This document shows positions 11,377 to 24,091 of a DNA stretch of 64,000 bases, piece after piece (the first letter of the stretch is position 1; every line of letters begins with the position of its first letter). The DNA lies in assembly GCA_964030785.1 (NCBI GenBank), contig OZ034968.1:61848399-61912398 (forward strand). The letters are read 5' to 3'. The notes under the pieces were generated by a model that worked only from the letters and a program-made list of their open reading frames with translations, was not told the DNA's origin and did not search any database. The translations under genes were made by a program, and so were the position numbers. This DNA is from Siderastrea siderea. Its lineage: Eukaryota; Cnidaria; Anthozoa; Scleractinia; Rhizangiidae.

Positions 11377-11689
11377 TATACAACTGATTGAAAAAACGTT
11401 GTCTGGTAAAATGTAAAGACCATGAACGATGTGACATAATGGAATTCTGGGAAAACAGCAAGGCAAGCTTGTTACTCCGTTCCGTTTATTCATATTTAAG
11501 GTATTTTTTATTCATGGAGAGATTTTGGATTGGGGGATATCTATCAGTTTTATTTTTTCCGCGCCATTATGATGCGCATGGTGTCTGAGAATCAAAGCAG
11601 GTTCTTCCGCTTCCCAGAAAACCATTGGGTCGTATAGTTCATGGTTTATGCTTTTTACCTCACAAGGTTTCTTCAACTAGGTGTACACC

Positions 11690-11940
11690 AAACCAGTGGA
11701 TAGTGTTTTTCGCGCGCTGTGATTGGCTACTCAAACTCGGGATAGCATTTTCTATTGTATATTGGACAACCCTCTGGCTATCCACTGGTTTGGTAACACT
11801 AACATTAACATTAACATTAACACTAACATTAACATTATTTACCCCAGTGACGGTGAATAGTGGTGGATATTTGCCGAGCCGCTTCGCGGCTCGGCAAATA
11901 TCCACCACTATTCACCTCTACTTAGGTGAATAATTGTTAA
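11690..11940. mobile_element. MITE cluster with perfect hairpin and hexamer repeat
   Basis: Inverted copies of ACCAAACCAGTGGATAG lie at about 11691-11707 and 11780-11796. A (TAACAY)n array covers 11799-11837. It is followed by a perfect hairpin with 31-bp arms at 11852-11882 and 11886-11916 and a 3-base loop TTC. The end GGTGAATAATTGTTAA follows. A diverged copy of the hairpin lies at 35.4-35.5 kb. Confidence 0.7.
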
Positions 11941-13391
11941 TTGTTTACATCGCGCAAATTCAACATACGTTTTCAAATGCGCGTTACAAACATATTATTA
12001 AAATAAACTAACCAAATATCTGCAGAAAGAAAATACTAAGTACAGTAGTAGAAGGCTTGTTTAAAAAGATTGTTTATTATTGTTGTATATAGTATTTGCA
12101 TATCATAAAAATACTGCTAATTCCTTATTATGATATATTTACATATCTATTATGTAAAACTAATGATCAAATCGTTATCTCTAAAAGTACTTTTTACAGA
12201 ATATAGTTAACAAAATAACATCTACCTATTCATTCTGTCTCTCGTTGTTCGTGTTATAAACTACATAGCAGTTTTTTTCATATCAGAAAACACATCAGTC
12301 AGTCTTTCAGATATTTTTTACATTTTTTTCACTCGTTCTAAACTGTCATTTAAATGAAATTTTATAAGAATGTACTACATAAAACGCCTTGCAATTCACC
12401 CTCGAAGTTTAACCTACAAAGGCAATTTTTCTTGTAGTTTTTCTGCTTGCTAAAACCGAAATTTAGTTAGTAGATGTAAAGTGAATGTCCATACAGTTTT
12501 CTATGGATCGAGCACGACATTGCTATCACGATGATTACAAACAAACTGTAGGATACTCTGTAAGACCCTCTAATTATTCTGGACAAATCCTCAAGTATCA
12601 AACATATTCTGTTGCAAACCAGACATCAGACAGGACACATTAAAATGTTTCAGAATAAGGAATTCTCTCGGAGAAAAATTTCATTTTTCTGTCGATAAAC
12701 TCAGAATCTTCCACCCGTGATTTTCGTTTCCTACACAAGGAATTGTTTCTCTCTTCTAACAGTAACAGAGAATGCATAGTTCAGATTAAAAAATACCTGT
12801 CTTCCGTAATACAGTATTATTGCCAAGATGTCCTTTCTCATAAATCGATATAACTATGGACTCTTTTTTCTACCTTCTTTTTCTAAATAGAACTTCTTTG
12901 CAGGTGGGGATTTTGCTTCAACGGCTTTGGCCGCCGGTCGGAATTGTCCCTGGCCTTCGTATAAAATGTACATGTATCGTATTAAAACTTCTCTCACTTT
13001 CCTTTCAGGATATAAACAAATCTTTTAATTGGGAATTTTTTAAATGGATTTTGCGAATGGAATTACCTATAAAACGTGAATTTAAATTTTACTTTCAATG
13101 CAGTCAAAGACGGCCTTTTTACTCCAAGTTTTGTTTCTCAAAATAGACTTTGGAAGCCGGTGGAATTGCTTCTCTGCATTAGAAATAGCATATCCTAAAT
13201 CACGAAATTTGCTAAAAATTCTTTCTTGCTTTAACTCTAATTAATATAAAATACTTAATCAGTTCACGAGTTTCATGATCTCCAATTGAACTATGTAATC
13301 GAAATTGTTCCGCTGTCTCGAATAGCACAACCATCCTTGCGTGTCGAACACAGCTCCTCTGTGAATCAATCAATTGTTTATTCCCTTCTGC
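11941..13391. other. AT-rich intron, no gene seen
   Basis: This is intronic DNA of the longer LRRC27-like transcript, or 3' flank of the short isoform. It is strongly AT-rich, with several TTTATT motifs that could act as polyadenylation signals for the minus-strand exon ending at 13392. I see no exon with matching splice signals and no clear mobile element. Confidence 0.5.
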
Positions 13392-14383
13392 TCATTTTGA
13401 ATCACCACTCTTGTTCCGTTCATCGTCAACAACCGTCCTCAACTTTCTCTGAGTGATAGGCGACATTCTCCCATCAGAACTCAACTTGAACTTGCACAGC
13501 ACATCAGAGGCGGGCACCTTCCTGAGATAGGGACTAGTCCGACTCATCATGGGTCTCCAACATCCCTCATAACTACCCGTGTAGTAATGTACAGTGAGCA
13601 AACCTTGGTGATCCGCTAGAGTTGTTATTTTACCGAGACAAGGCTGTCCTTCGATGTACAGCTTCTCGGGAACTTTAATAGCCACCATGTCTCCCTCCCT
13701 CAATGCAAACTTTCCTAAACCTTTGCTACTAACTCCACGAACGTTAGAATGTTGCAGTTTAGTATCACTAGACACGTTCTCATTCACAGACGGTTGGGTT
13801 TCTTGTTGTAAGGAGCTATCTTCCTTGACACTTTCCGTTTTTTCAACCATTGTTGACACAACTGTACTTTCATTACTAGAAGAATTTTCCACAGTAGGCA
13901 AAATTTTCCGAGGGCTTTCAGTCTTCGTTCGCCGTCTTCTTTTCGGCTTATCAATCTTTGGTTTTCTCCTATCTTTATTAGTATCCACAATATATAAATC
14001 TTTATCCAAATCCAAACTTTTGTCTAAAGCTTCCAAGCTTTTCTCTAACCGTTCGCTTTTGCGCGGAACCCTTTCTAGCGGTTCCAAATGAACTTTACCC
14101 TCCTTTGCCCTGTGAATCAAAACCTCCTTCCTCGGTGATTTGGTTTCGTGTTTCACCGTCCTCATCGGAGACGTCTGCTCCCGTTCCCCGTCAAGATGAA
14201 TAAAACTTCTGGACGGTTTTTCGTGCTCAAATGTCCGAGCTTTTTGCCCTCTCAACAAACCCTCTGATTCGTCAACGGTACGATTTTTGGGTCTCGCAGC
14301 CGCTTGGAAAATCGGCGGCAGTTTGAATCTTTCTGCTCTAACATTTCTCTCATTTTCAACCTGCTGATCCTCCTCTTGTACCC
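13392..14383 (-). CDS. LRRC27: Alternative terminal exon of the LRRC27-like gene
   Basis: A 992-bp open exon runs from an acceptor ending TTTCAG at 14384 to a TGA at 13392-13394. Two leading bases complete the phase-1 codon left by exon 15832-15897, so the joined protein would have 514 residues. The first part is basic and low in complexity, with KLPPIFQAAARPKNR near its start and the run PKIDKPKRRRRTK further on. The last 105 residues look folded: GDMVAIK, then LGKI, VHYYTGSYEGCWRP and SPYLRKVPASDVL. I do not recognise this domain. Its size and its GD..AIK and YYTGSY.G.W pattern suggest a Tudor- or BAH-like SH3-type barrel, which is inference only. Because five further in-phase exons lie downstream at 1.4-5.7 kb, this is best read as an alternative last exon. 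A gene ending here followed by a separate coiled-coil gene is less likely. Confidence 0.6.
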
Positions 14384-15831
14384 CTGAAACGCAGATTTAA
14401 AGTGGATATCAGTATCTGTTCAGACTTTTGTTTTACGTTTTGCATTTGTGGTGTAGACTTCGGCCATCGTTTAAAAAAATTAGTGACGTTTGAGATACTT
14501 TATCAAAACATTGTCTTTTTTACTCTTGAAATCTCGTTCCTTTCCTAAGTCAACTATTTTTTTCTACTCCTCAAATAGTTGGCAATTAAGATCTTTGCAC
14601 GACATGCGTGCAAATATATAAAAATTGTTTTTTTTTTTCGCTTTAGGGACAGGTTAAATGTAAAGATATCCACTTTTAAATCTGCGTTTCTTACTGCCCT
14701 CCACTCTTATTTGGTAAAGTGTAATTTTAATTGATGAAAAGAAGGGCAGAAACAATGCGCAGTGTTACTCATCAGAGACACGCATGACAGTTATTAAGTT
14801 AACATTTAAAATTATTTTTTTTAGAGAAGATGATTTTCATTCGCTCAAAAACAACGTTAGGATTATACATGAAAAATAAAGGACGTTAAGGCAACCTTAC
14901 TGATTGCTCAACTAGAATACACATAAGAATTGATTTAATAGAAAGTGTTTTATTGTTAAAACATTTCGTCATAATATCACTAAACCTTCAGTTTCTAGTT
15001 GTTTACCCTTTGATAAAGATCATAGCGTGTCACACGGTACTATTGTCGGGGATTATGTTATGCAGATAAGCCATGTTGCAGAGACCACATATTTCCAGCC
15101 ATTGAGAGCCCCGCCTACAGTAACATCCAATCAAGATATCACTTCTTCATAACATCCTTTAGGCGCAGTTTCATCAGACAATTTTTCCTGCAACTTGCAA
15201 GACAGCAACTGACTGCAAGACAAGTGGTGGCGTGGCAGATAAAATTGCACATGTAGCCCTTGCTTTCGTTACAAGGTGTTCATACCAAAACTTGTGCGAG
15301 CTGACAGGACTAGTCAATAGCAAATAAGTGCAAAATCAACCAAGGGATATGAATTTCGAGAAAGAAAGCGATTCAAGATAGCAGAGTTTCCAGATAATGT
15401 GGTTCTACTGTAGTTGCAGCAAGTAGCATTCATCTCACTTGCAAATCATTTGACAGTCATGAAGAGAGAAGCCAATCAGTTCAGATTATGAATGAAGTTC
15501 TAAGCCAATCAAAATTCAGATAATTCATGCACCCAGTTTAAGATTGCTGGCTTGTCTATGGTTTATGCAGATGAAGAAATTAAGACTGATTCAGAAAAGT
15601 GGTAAGAAACTTGCTTCATTCCTTTGTTGGTTCACCATGTTCAAAATCATTTTTGCAAGCCATGAAAAAATGCTGCAACCATTTTACACCTCAGAAAACT
15701 TGCACCACAATGACCTCAATAGCACTACACTACAAGCTACAGAGGAAATTGCTTCATGTAAAGTGTAACAAAAACTTAAAGTAAGTGCCAAATGTAAATG
15801 TTGTATGATTTATTTCTTCAGTGGTACTCAC

Positions 15832-18800
15832 ATGTCAAGTCACTGTCTTGTGGGGGACCAATCAGCATCTCCTCGCTTGACGAAGATTCTGGATGTTCTG
15901 AATGGTAGAATTTAAAATAGCAGAAAACAGTTTATTCCTGCTGTCATGAGCAATCAAGGGCGTGAAAATATTGTTCTATATAATAGTTTTGGAAGGTTGA
16001 GATAACCAGCAATGTGTGGTTCCAGAAGATAACCATAAACACCCCCAAGGAGGGTCATTTGAAATTCCAAGGGGGACTGGGGGGGGGGAGGTGTTTAACA
16101 CCAAAAATTGTAAAGGAAAGTATGAAACTAAATTGGAATTTCCAGAGGGTTGTGGGGGTTCAAATCAAAAAACCCTCCGTAGGGGGGAGTATGGATATTT
16201 TCTGAAACAACACAATAAATACTAAATAGCAATGAACATCAAGGTTATTTAGCTGAACTGAACCCAGACAAACAGCTAGCCACATAGACAGAAACAAACA
16301 GCCCATTTCCTGGAGTTCCTTGTGTCAGGTAACTAGGAGTCATATTACTTAATTAACCCTTTAAGCCCCAATATTAATATGCATATTCTCCTTAGTGCAC
16401 ACACTTCTTATGGTACTAGTTGAGAGAATTTGCACAAACAACAAGGCATTTCATGTTTGGTGATTATTCCCTTTATTCTCGCAACCTGTATGTTTGAACA
16501 AGCAAGGATATTGTAAGGAGAAATTAGATGCTTGTCACTATTGGGGCTTAAAAGGTTAATTCCCTGCTGGATGTGGTGCTACGAGTCCACCACAGGGTTG
16601 ATCCCAGAGAAAATATTCACAGCTTACAATATAATTCACCAAAATCTAGCAACAGCTGCAACACAAACAAAACCTTTTGAGGAGCACAACTGCATACCTT
16701 CAACCAAGACTTCTCCTCTCTCTTGAAGCTGCAAGAAATACTGCTCTCTAAGAAACTTGAGTATTTCCTGCAAAGGTCAAAACAATTGCAGTGAATTTTT
16801 TATTACTTTGCTTAAGTGTGAGGTACAAGGTCTTGTGCAAGTAATGTAAACATGATTAAGTATTGTAACAAGTGGGAGTCCCTAGAAAAGGAAGCAAAAA
16901 AGGGATGCTTTAGATAAAATTTTAACTTGAAGGGAGTAATGTGCAGGTAAATTACCATGTCACTATAACTATGTTGTGTATAAAACTTGTGAGAAAATTT
17001 ATAAAAAAGAACAAGAAAAATACTACAACGATGCTTTCCAATCAAAATGATTGCAGATATCAGAAAAAATACTCAGACTATTAAATTTGACTCAGTAAAC
17101 AATCTCATCCAACTGAAGACAGACCTCAGAATTAACTCCACTCTTTGAGGAGGTTTTCAGGGAGGCCCTCAGAAAATTAATTTGTAATATTTTCATTGCA
17201 TTTACATTTGATGCAATGCATATTGATTGGTATAATTTTTTATATATAGTTTTTCCCAAAGCAAATAGAAGAAACTTTTAATTATTTATGGATAAATGCT
17301 TATAAATTACATTCATTTGGGCAAAAACTAAAAACCACTTTGACAACTGGCCTATATGATAATTTAGTTGTATTGCATTTTAACTGTCAGGGAGAGCTAG
17401 TGGAATAGCAAATAAATTAATAATAAATAATAATAATAATAATAATAATAATCAGAATAATAAATCAATTAATTAAAAATTTATTGCATTCGACGAAGAA
17501 CGCATTCCTAATCCTGTGTTGGGTGTCCTGTGTCATACACCCAGAAAAAATCGAGATTTTCGCTGTAATGGGTTGTCGTCAACGCCAATTTAGCCGCCCC
17601 AAAGATTTTTGCAGGGGCCTTCGCTCGGCCGGAAACTGGTATGGACTTTGGCCTCGCTTTCATGACGCCCAGGTCCCAAACGGTCAATGTGGCGTATTAA
17701 CGAACGAGTACTGGCGAAATATTTGGATTCTGGTTGAGATATTTGGTTATTTTCTTCCAGTTTTTGAGAAAAGTTTTTGAGTTTGCCGACAAAGCACAGT
17801 TTGAAGTTTACTTATAAACACAAGCGGCGCAGCTAGAATGTACTAGCGGTCGAGAAAAGATTGATTATTCGTATACATCTACATCTACATTTATTAAGTT
17901 GATAACATCGTTTAAGACATCACATCAACTATATAAAAAATAGATACAAAATAAAAATGTAAATAAGATATAAAAATACTTAGTTACTATTTACTTGTTT
18001 ACAAGCTTCCCTAAATTTAATCTAAAATTCGATAATGACTTGCAGTTCACTAAGTCAGCGGGCAGTATAGACTCGGACCACCATGTCTGTTTCTGAATTT
18101 TAAGAGAACAGTTTGAGATTTGCCGAAGACTGCAAAGGCCTTCACAAGACTTTTCGGATCCAGAAACTATGTTTTTCAAGTTGGTTGATAAGACACAGTT
18201 TCAAGCACTCTTACAAACAAGCGGCAGAGGTAGGATGTACGTCACTGGAGAAATCATCGCTTATTCATAATTATTCCTTGTTGCTGAATTTAGAGAATTT
18301 TGAGAGTGATTTCTGCTGACTTTCAGAGCCAGAAACTGGTCATGTTGTTGCAAGTCATGTTGATAAAGACTGACTGAAGGCTAAATATAGCTTTAAATGC
18401 AGATTAAAGTGGACACTTCTGTTACTTGTCGAAACGCGCAACAGCCTAGCTGTGTTATTTTTGACATGAGAAATGTGAATTTGTCTACTGAGGTATCAGA
18501 TTGCTCCTTGCCACTAATTCATCATTGTTGTGTAGTTCTTACCTTGATGGTCATTTTTAAAACACGTCACTGGCAAATTTGTTGATGTAAAGTCGTACAC
18601 AAACCACCGAAGGGTTTATAGTTGAATTGATTCCAGTAATTTTGTACACTGACTACCAGTAATTGAGATGCCTTCCTGTGAAGCTGTAGAGCCCAAAGCC
18701 CCATGCAAACTAGAAATACTATTGCACACTGTATTTGCTCGTGTAGATGAGCAAACTTTGTCACATTGTTTATGTTGCAAATGTCTTTGCTAATTAAACT

Positions 18801-21800
18801 GGCATGTCAGTTTCACTTGTCATAGAAAATTTGCCATGTGTATTTTCTATTGTAAATAGGTCATCAAAGATTTCTGGAAAATTAGTTTCAGGCCCTTTGT
18901 TAGTACATGTTTTGGGGCTTTTGTGCTGTATAACCAAGTGATTTAGCTGGCTTGGGTACTTGCTGTTCCATTGAAAGAAAGACATTGCAAGCACATATTC
19001 AAGGACCTTTGTTGTCAGCAGAAAATTTGTTCACCATTGTCAAATCATTTCATAGCAATTCCCAGTTAAAACAATATGTCAACCTGAGCTTGTTTAACAA
19101 AGACCCCATGCCAAAGACCCATGCTTTCATTTAGGGGAAAGCAAAGGACTCAAAGGCTTTTGTCTCCTTGGTGACAACTTGGGAACCAGAAGCATTGGCT
19201 GTCTGATAGAATGTGACCAGTCATGACCAGTCAAACGCACTCTCTTAATCTTCGATTACTACTAGTATATAGCACAAATTACATAAACATGATCAAATGT
19301 ACTTTACAAAGATGAAAAGAAAGATGGTACTTGAATTTTAAATTGGGTTATTCCAGAAAAAATCCACACCTCCCCGACGGATGGCACGCTGGAAATTCTC
19401 GCAGGAGGGGGGTCGAGGGCTCTGGAAATCCAGGTGGGAGGGGGTGGTCTAGACTTAAAACTCTTCTTCGGGGGTCATTAAAAATATAACCTCAGTTTTT
19501 CAGATCTTTGACTTTACGGAAGAAACTTCCTCCGAATCGAGGAAAGTAGTAGTCTTTCAAAGTATGCATTTCTTACCTTAAACGCTTTTAGGTTCAGTTT
19601 CGACGATTCTGCGAAGAATATAAAAAAGTGATAAAAGGAGAAAACACGAAGAAAGCGCGCGGTTGACGTGGTAGCTACAAAGCATACTCTGAGCGAACCA
19701 AGTTTAAAGCTTGGAACTTTGCATTGTATTACACTACTGGCCAAATGTAAGTTGACAGTTTCGAGATGAAAAACAAATGAGCAACACCGCTGTCGCTTGA
19801 GTGACCTCTCAAGAAATAAATTGGACAAATGGACTGCATTCGACGCGAGTGTTGACAAGTTTGCGAACTATCGTTTCTCTAGCTCTCGCTTTTGCAACAA
19901 AAACTGAAGTTAAAAATACCTTGCTCAAATCAATTTCATTTCTCATAGTTGTTTGTCTGTCATAAATGTTTATCTTATCAATTTGAAGGAACACAAAAAC
20001 CAAGAAAGTGAAATGTAAAATAATAAACTTGCACACTGTATCAGAATGCGCGTGTCTTCTGATACGTTTTTTTGGGACATGTTTCCTTTGCTTCTGCCCA
20101 ATAGATGTTGTTTGGGCGAAAATAACCATAAATCTCAGTCTGTCATTGAGTTTCTTCCGTGTGTTGCAGGTATAAAGGAATATACATCGGATACTTTTCA
20201 CGTCACCGATGGCACGACATTTTATGAAATGGTTGCGTTACGCATAGGTTTCAAATTACTTTTGACGTATGCAAATTGAGTCTGCAACGGAAGCAGCACC
20301 AAATAAATTTCAATGGGCTAAATTTATCATTCTCCTGTTACATTACCGCTGCTGTCGTTAACTTTAATTCTAACTTTAAGTTTTATTTAACATTTATTTC
20401 AATTATGGCAAGAATACGTCCGGGAAAAGTTTCGATTTGAAAGGTTGTTTTGACCTCGGGTACACGTAATTCAATACTCCGTTCTTGAGTTTTACATGGA
20501 CGATTTATATAATTTTATTATTTATTTTATTCGCCGCTATCAGCTTCATTGAGCATTTCCACAGGAATGGGATACAGTTGTAGTTCAGTGCTATAAAAAG
20601 GGAAGAAAATAACTTTTAATCATACAAAACCCGTTCTTAATTTCCTTTCATATCACAAGAACAAATTAAAATTAAAATTGAGCTCCACAGTCATTATATT
20701 CTGGATGCGATTCTACGTATTTTCAACGGACTGAATGTTGAATTTAGGGCCCATAATAAATCAGGGAAATCCGGGTGGGAGGGGAGTCTCTGGCCTTGGA
20801 AATCCGGGCGGGGGGGGGGGGGGTCTAGAGGTACAGGAAATCCGGGAGGAAGGGGGGATCAAAAACTCTTGCCATCCGTTAGGGGGGTGTGGATTTTTTC
20901 TGGAATAACCCATTGTTAGGTATACCACCCCTCTCTCCCTTCCTTCCACTCCATAATATGCAATTTTTAAGACTTCAGCATCTTGTTAACTGATTTAGTA
21001 CACTTGTAAAAGCAATTTCATGGGAACTGGTACAAAACCACTGTTAATGTAGTACTCATACTGTCATAGATATAGCGAAATGAGTACTGCAGTAACAGTG
21101 GTTTTGTATCTGAACACACATATTTTAAGTGAGCTACATTTGATTCACTAATTATCATCATCACTGTCATCACCCACTGTTGTTGGAGAATTCAATGTAC
21201 ATCTGCCACACAACTCAGTTTGCCAGGCAAAATTCCACTTCTTGCCTGACTATAGCCTGAGAAAACAGCCGACGTCTCGCGAGCTCCCCACTTGAGCCCT
21301 TGCAAAACAACGTCTAAGTAATGAGCAGAGAAATTCCATACTGATGACGTGTCAACACCCAGATCTTGGTAGTGCTTCTGATAGGTTGAAATGAAAGAGC
21401 AACCAATCAGACGGACTACCTAGATCTGGGTAGTGACGCGTCATCAGTATGGAATTTCTGTGCTCGTTTCTCAGAAGTCGGTTTGCAAGGGCTCAAGTGG
21501 AAACATCATTCAGCTGTTTCCTCAGGCTAGCCTGCATGACTATACCACCAACTGACTATCCTCATCGTGGAGGCATAATCCAGTCATAGTCCAAAAAGGT
21601 GACCATGTGTGGATAGCTTTTGAATTCAATTTATACCAATAAGTCAGCTTTGAATGGAAGGTTTTGGCTGCTTTTTTCTGGTTTCTTCTAAATTAAAGCA
21701 TTTCCAGCAAGTTTACCTGTGTGCCTCTTTCCACTATGTATGAAGGAGGAAACTCTAGTGGATTATTGGACAGATTGAGTCCAGATAAACTCTTTAGCAA

Positions 21801-23512
21801 GCCTGAGGAAGACAAATTTTCAATCAAAAGAAATTCTTCAAACAGGTGTATACATGTACATATAAATATCATTAATTAATACAAAAAGAGTAAATATATG
21901 TATATGTTATTCACTGGCCCAGAGGTCCATATAGGGAAACTGTGATAACAAGACATTGACTGCTGCATTAAAACTGCACATGATATTCCAATCCAATATT
22001 CCTCTTTTTTTGCAACCTTTACAGAACCACATACAGATCAAACAAAATGTCAACCTTATTCTTACCTAATTCTAAAGGAAGTGATTCTATTGTGTTGCCC
22101 TCTAGCAGCAGATTTCTTAAATTTCTGTTGAAGAAAAAAAAGGTCACACATACATATCGTAATTAATGCACCTATCAATATCAAACCAGGGGAAGCGGGG
22201 GGGAAAGGCCAGCCCAGGCAGACCTGAGACATTTAAACAAACTCTCCATCCCCACCCTCAGACATTTAAATGTCTTAGAAATTATGTAAATCAGGACTGC
22301 TTGAAAGGCAAATTGGTCATCATTGACTTGACTTGACTATGTACCACAAAAGTCTTTAAAACCTACAAAATATCACGCTTCATTCAAACTGCACGGGCCT
22401 GACTAATTTGGATCCAATGAACTAAAATTTAGTTATGGCTATGACCAGTTAACATTTGCACCAATATTCACTAAGCTTCTTGAATCAAGTGCTGGCTAAT
22501 TTAAAATGTTGACTTAGATGAAACCTGCCCATAGTTATCTGGCACAATGGTGGGCTTTTGCAGGGTATCAAAGGGGGTCCTTGGGAGCCCTGGAGCAACA
22601 AAATGGAGCCTGGAGCCTAAAGACTTTCTCTACTTGAGGCCCACACAAAATGCTGACCTAAAAGAAGCCCTGGATTGAAGCAATGGAGCCCTAACGCTTT
22701 ATTAAATTTTTGGAGACCTGCATTTTTTAGACTGATCATGTGAAGCCCTGGAGCTGCTAAGTCCTTCATGACCCTGATTGTGTGCATTTTATTTTTGACA
22801 CTGAAAACTCTGTGAGCAAAAATTTCTCAATCTGCTCTAGTCTAAAAGAAGCAATTTTAAGGAACACAAAGAAAAAATTCTTGATTCAGCAGCAATTGTA
22901 TTTTTGCATTCCTCTTCGCACGTCTGTTATCAAATTAGCACGTCCGAGGAATGCAAAAATACAGCTGCTGATCGATACAAACTTACTGGCTGCATTTTAA
23001 AAAGGCAAGCCAATATAAAGCCAAAATACTCAGACTAGTTAAATATCAAACCTGTGTTTTCCAATGATGGGAGGAATCTCTGATATGCGGTTGTTCCTAA
23101 GATCAAGCCATCGTAAATTTGGTAGGCAATCGAAGAGCTCTTCGGGCAACGAAGAAATAGAATTGCCCTCCAAATACAAAAACTGAAAACAGCAAAACAA
23201 GAAATTTTCTTAGCATAATGGGAATCGCTTCTGGTAATTAAGTAGCGAGCGATAGATGCCCCTTTGTAATTTAAGAGAAAGCTGACCTGAGCTGAGAACT
23301 GACGGTTTATTTAAAATTAAATAAGCGATATACCCGCGAACGTGACAAACTAAAATGGCAGTGAATTTTACCTCCAGCTGTTGCAAATTTAGCACTTCAG
23401 GTGGCACTTGTGTTAATCTTTTCTTGCTAAGGTCAACAGTCGTGCTTCCTAAGGCAGAAGCTGTATTTAACAGCTGATCTACCGCCTCCTCTACTCCATC
23501 TCCCACCGCCAT
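15832..23512 (-). CDS. LRRC27: LRRC27-like protein, N-terminal leucine-rich-repeat exons
   Basis: Six exons read on the minus strand: 23372-23512 (ATG at 23510-23512), 23052-23182, 22066-22124, 21717-21802, 16698-16767 and 15832-15897. All introns are GT-AG and the phases agree (0, 2, 1, 0, 1, 1). The product starts with a short acidic segment, then three to four leucine-rich repeats, seen as LPNLRWLDLRNNRISEIP, NLRNLLLEGNTIESLPLELG and LNLSNNPLEFPP. A helix EILKFLREQYFLQLQE follows. The order WLDLRNNRI, LLLEGN, PLEFPP and then ILKFLR matches what I remember of vertebrate LRRC27. The family role is poorly known; a cilium or centrosome connection is likely but is inference. The last exon ends in phase 1 and can join either 14383 (giving W) or 5668 (giving Y). 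The ATG lies about 285 bases from the transposon cluster at 23.8 kb. Confidence 0.75.
16014..16213. mobile_element. 200-bp MITE with AAT target duplication
   Basis: The ends GTGTGGTTCCAGAAGATAAC and the inverse of TATTTTCTGAAACAACAC are imperfect inverted repeats, flanked by AAT at 16011-16013 and 16214-16216. The interior has the same G-rich style (AATTCCAAGGGGGA) as the larger element at 19345-20911. Confidence 0.6.
17419..17452. repeat. (AAT)n microsatellite
   Basis: About eleven AAT units with one interruption, inside an intron of the LRRC27-like gene. Confidence 0.9.
17873..18179 (-). mobile_element. 3' remnant of a CR1/L2/Jockey-like LINE
   Basis: On the minus strand, SILPADLVNCKSLSNFRLNL followed by a stop matches the usual C-terminal end of CR1/L2/Jockey-type reverse transcriptases (W..LP..VV...SL..F...L). 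The short 3' end finishes in a TACATC repeat (17873-17890), also typical. Only this tail remains. Confidence 0.55.
19345..20911. mobile_element. 1.57-kb inverted-repeat element with ATT duplication
   Basis: The ends GGGTTATTCCAGAAAAAATC and its inverse (20892-20911) extend into further inverted G-rich blocks (AAATCCGGGTGGGAGG style). They are flanked by ATT at 19342-19344 and 20912-20914. The interior (about 19.5-20.75 kb) has only short open frames on the minus strand, none recognised. It may be a non-autonomous element that carries host DNA, or two ends of separate copies. Confidence 0.6.
21032..21107. repeat. Inverted repeat, 27-bp arms
   Basis: ACAAAACCACTGTTAATGTA at the left is mirrored by TGCAGTAACAGTGGTTTTGT at the right around a 20-base loop, with a few mismatches. 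It may be a MITE remnant. Confidence 0.55.
21255..21527. mobile_element. MITE with TA duplication, related copy at 62.8 kb
   Basis: The tip GCCTGAGAAAACAGCC and its inverse near 21527 are flanked by TA (21253-21254 and 21528-21529), as for Tc1/mariner-type insertion. Inner inverted blocks contain CCACTTGAGCCC and CAGATCTTGGTAGTGCTTCT. The inner part recurs at 62751-62977. Confidence 0.65.
22886..22970. repeat. Inverted repeat, 25-bp arms
   Basis: CAGCAATTGTATTTTTGCAT is mirrored by ATGCAAAAATACAGCTGCTG around about 31 bases. It is a short hairpin in an LRRC27-like intron; its class is unknown. Confidence 0.5.
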
Positions 23513-23879
23513 GTTGGTTCTTGCTTGCTTGCGCCTTGATCCGTTACCATAGTTACAATTGTTTGTTTATCCTTACCTCGTTTCGGTGCCTTAGACCCAG
23601 GCTCTTTTAGGGCAAGACCTTTCCAAGACATCCAAACGTTTCTTATTAGGACTTTTGCTATCGCCGAAATTACTGACATACATATTGGTATATTTTTAGA
23701 TCTAGTATCTAAGGCATTCGATTCAGTTAAACATTCCATTCATTTGCGAAAACTTCATTTCTGTCCCAGGGGGACTCCCTTGTATGAGCTATATACAAGC
23801 AGGAGCCATAATCGGGGACGGAGACCGTAAGCACGGGGTCCACGCGGCCCCATCGAAAAAGACAAATGTGCTATTTTTA

Positions 23880-24091
23880 GGCCCAGTTCAGACGCCGTAC
23901 CTCTCATGTGCCGTACCAAGTAGTGCGCAGTTTTTTGGCAGTTGTACGGTGTCCAAATGAGTTTTTTCGACAGATCTCAATTAGGCAAGCTAAAATCTCA
24001 GGGTACGGCAAAGCTTGCCGCTTAATTATGACCTAGGAGCGAAAATGTATTTGGTACGGCACCGTGAGAGGTACGGCGTCTGAACTGGGCC
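23880..24091. mobile_element. PIF/Harbinger-like MITE
   Basis: A 212-bp element with inverted repeats of about 40 bases (tip GGCCCAGTTCAGACGCCGTA), flanked by TTA at 23877-23879 and 24092-24094. The 3-bp TTA duplication is the preference of the PIF/Harbinger superfamily. It interrupts the left outer repeat of the surrounding cluster and is therefore younger than that repeat. Confidence 0.8.

Noticed and set aside
11799..11837. Interstitial telomere-like array
   Set aside because: The unit is TAACAY, not the TTAGGG repeat used by cnidarians, and the array is short and part of a MITE cluster.
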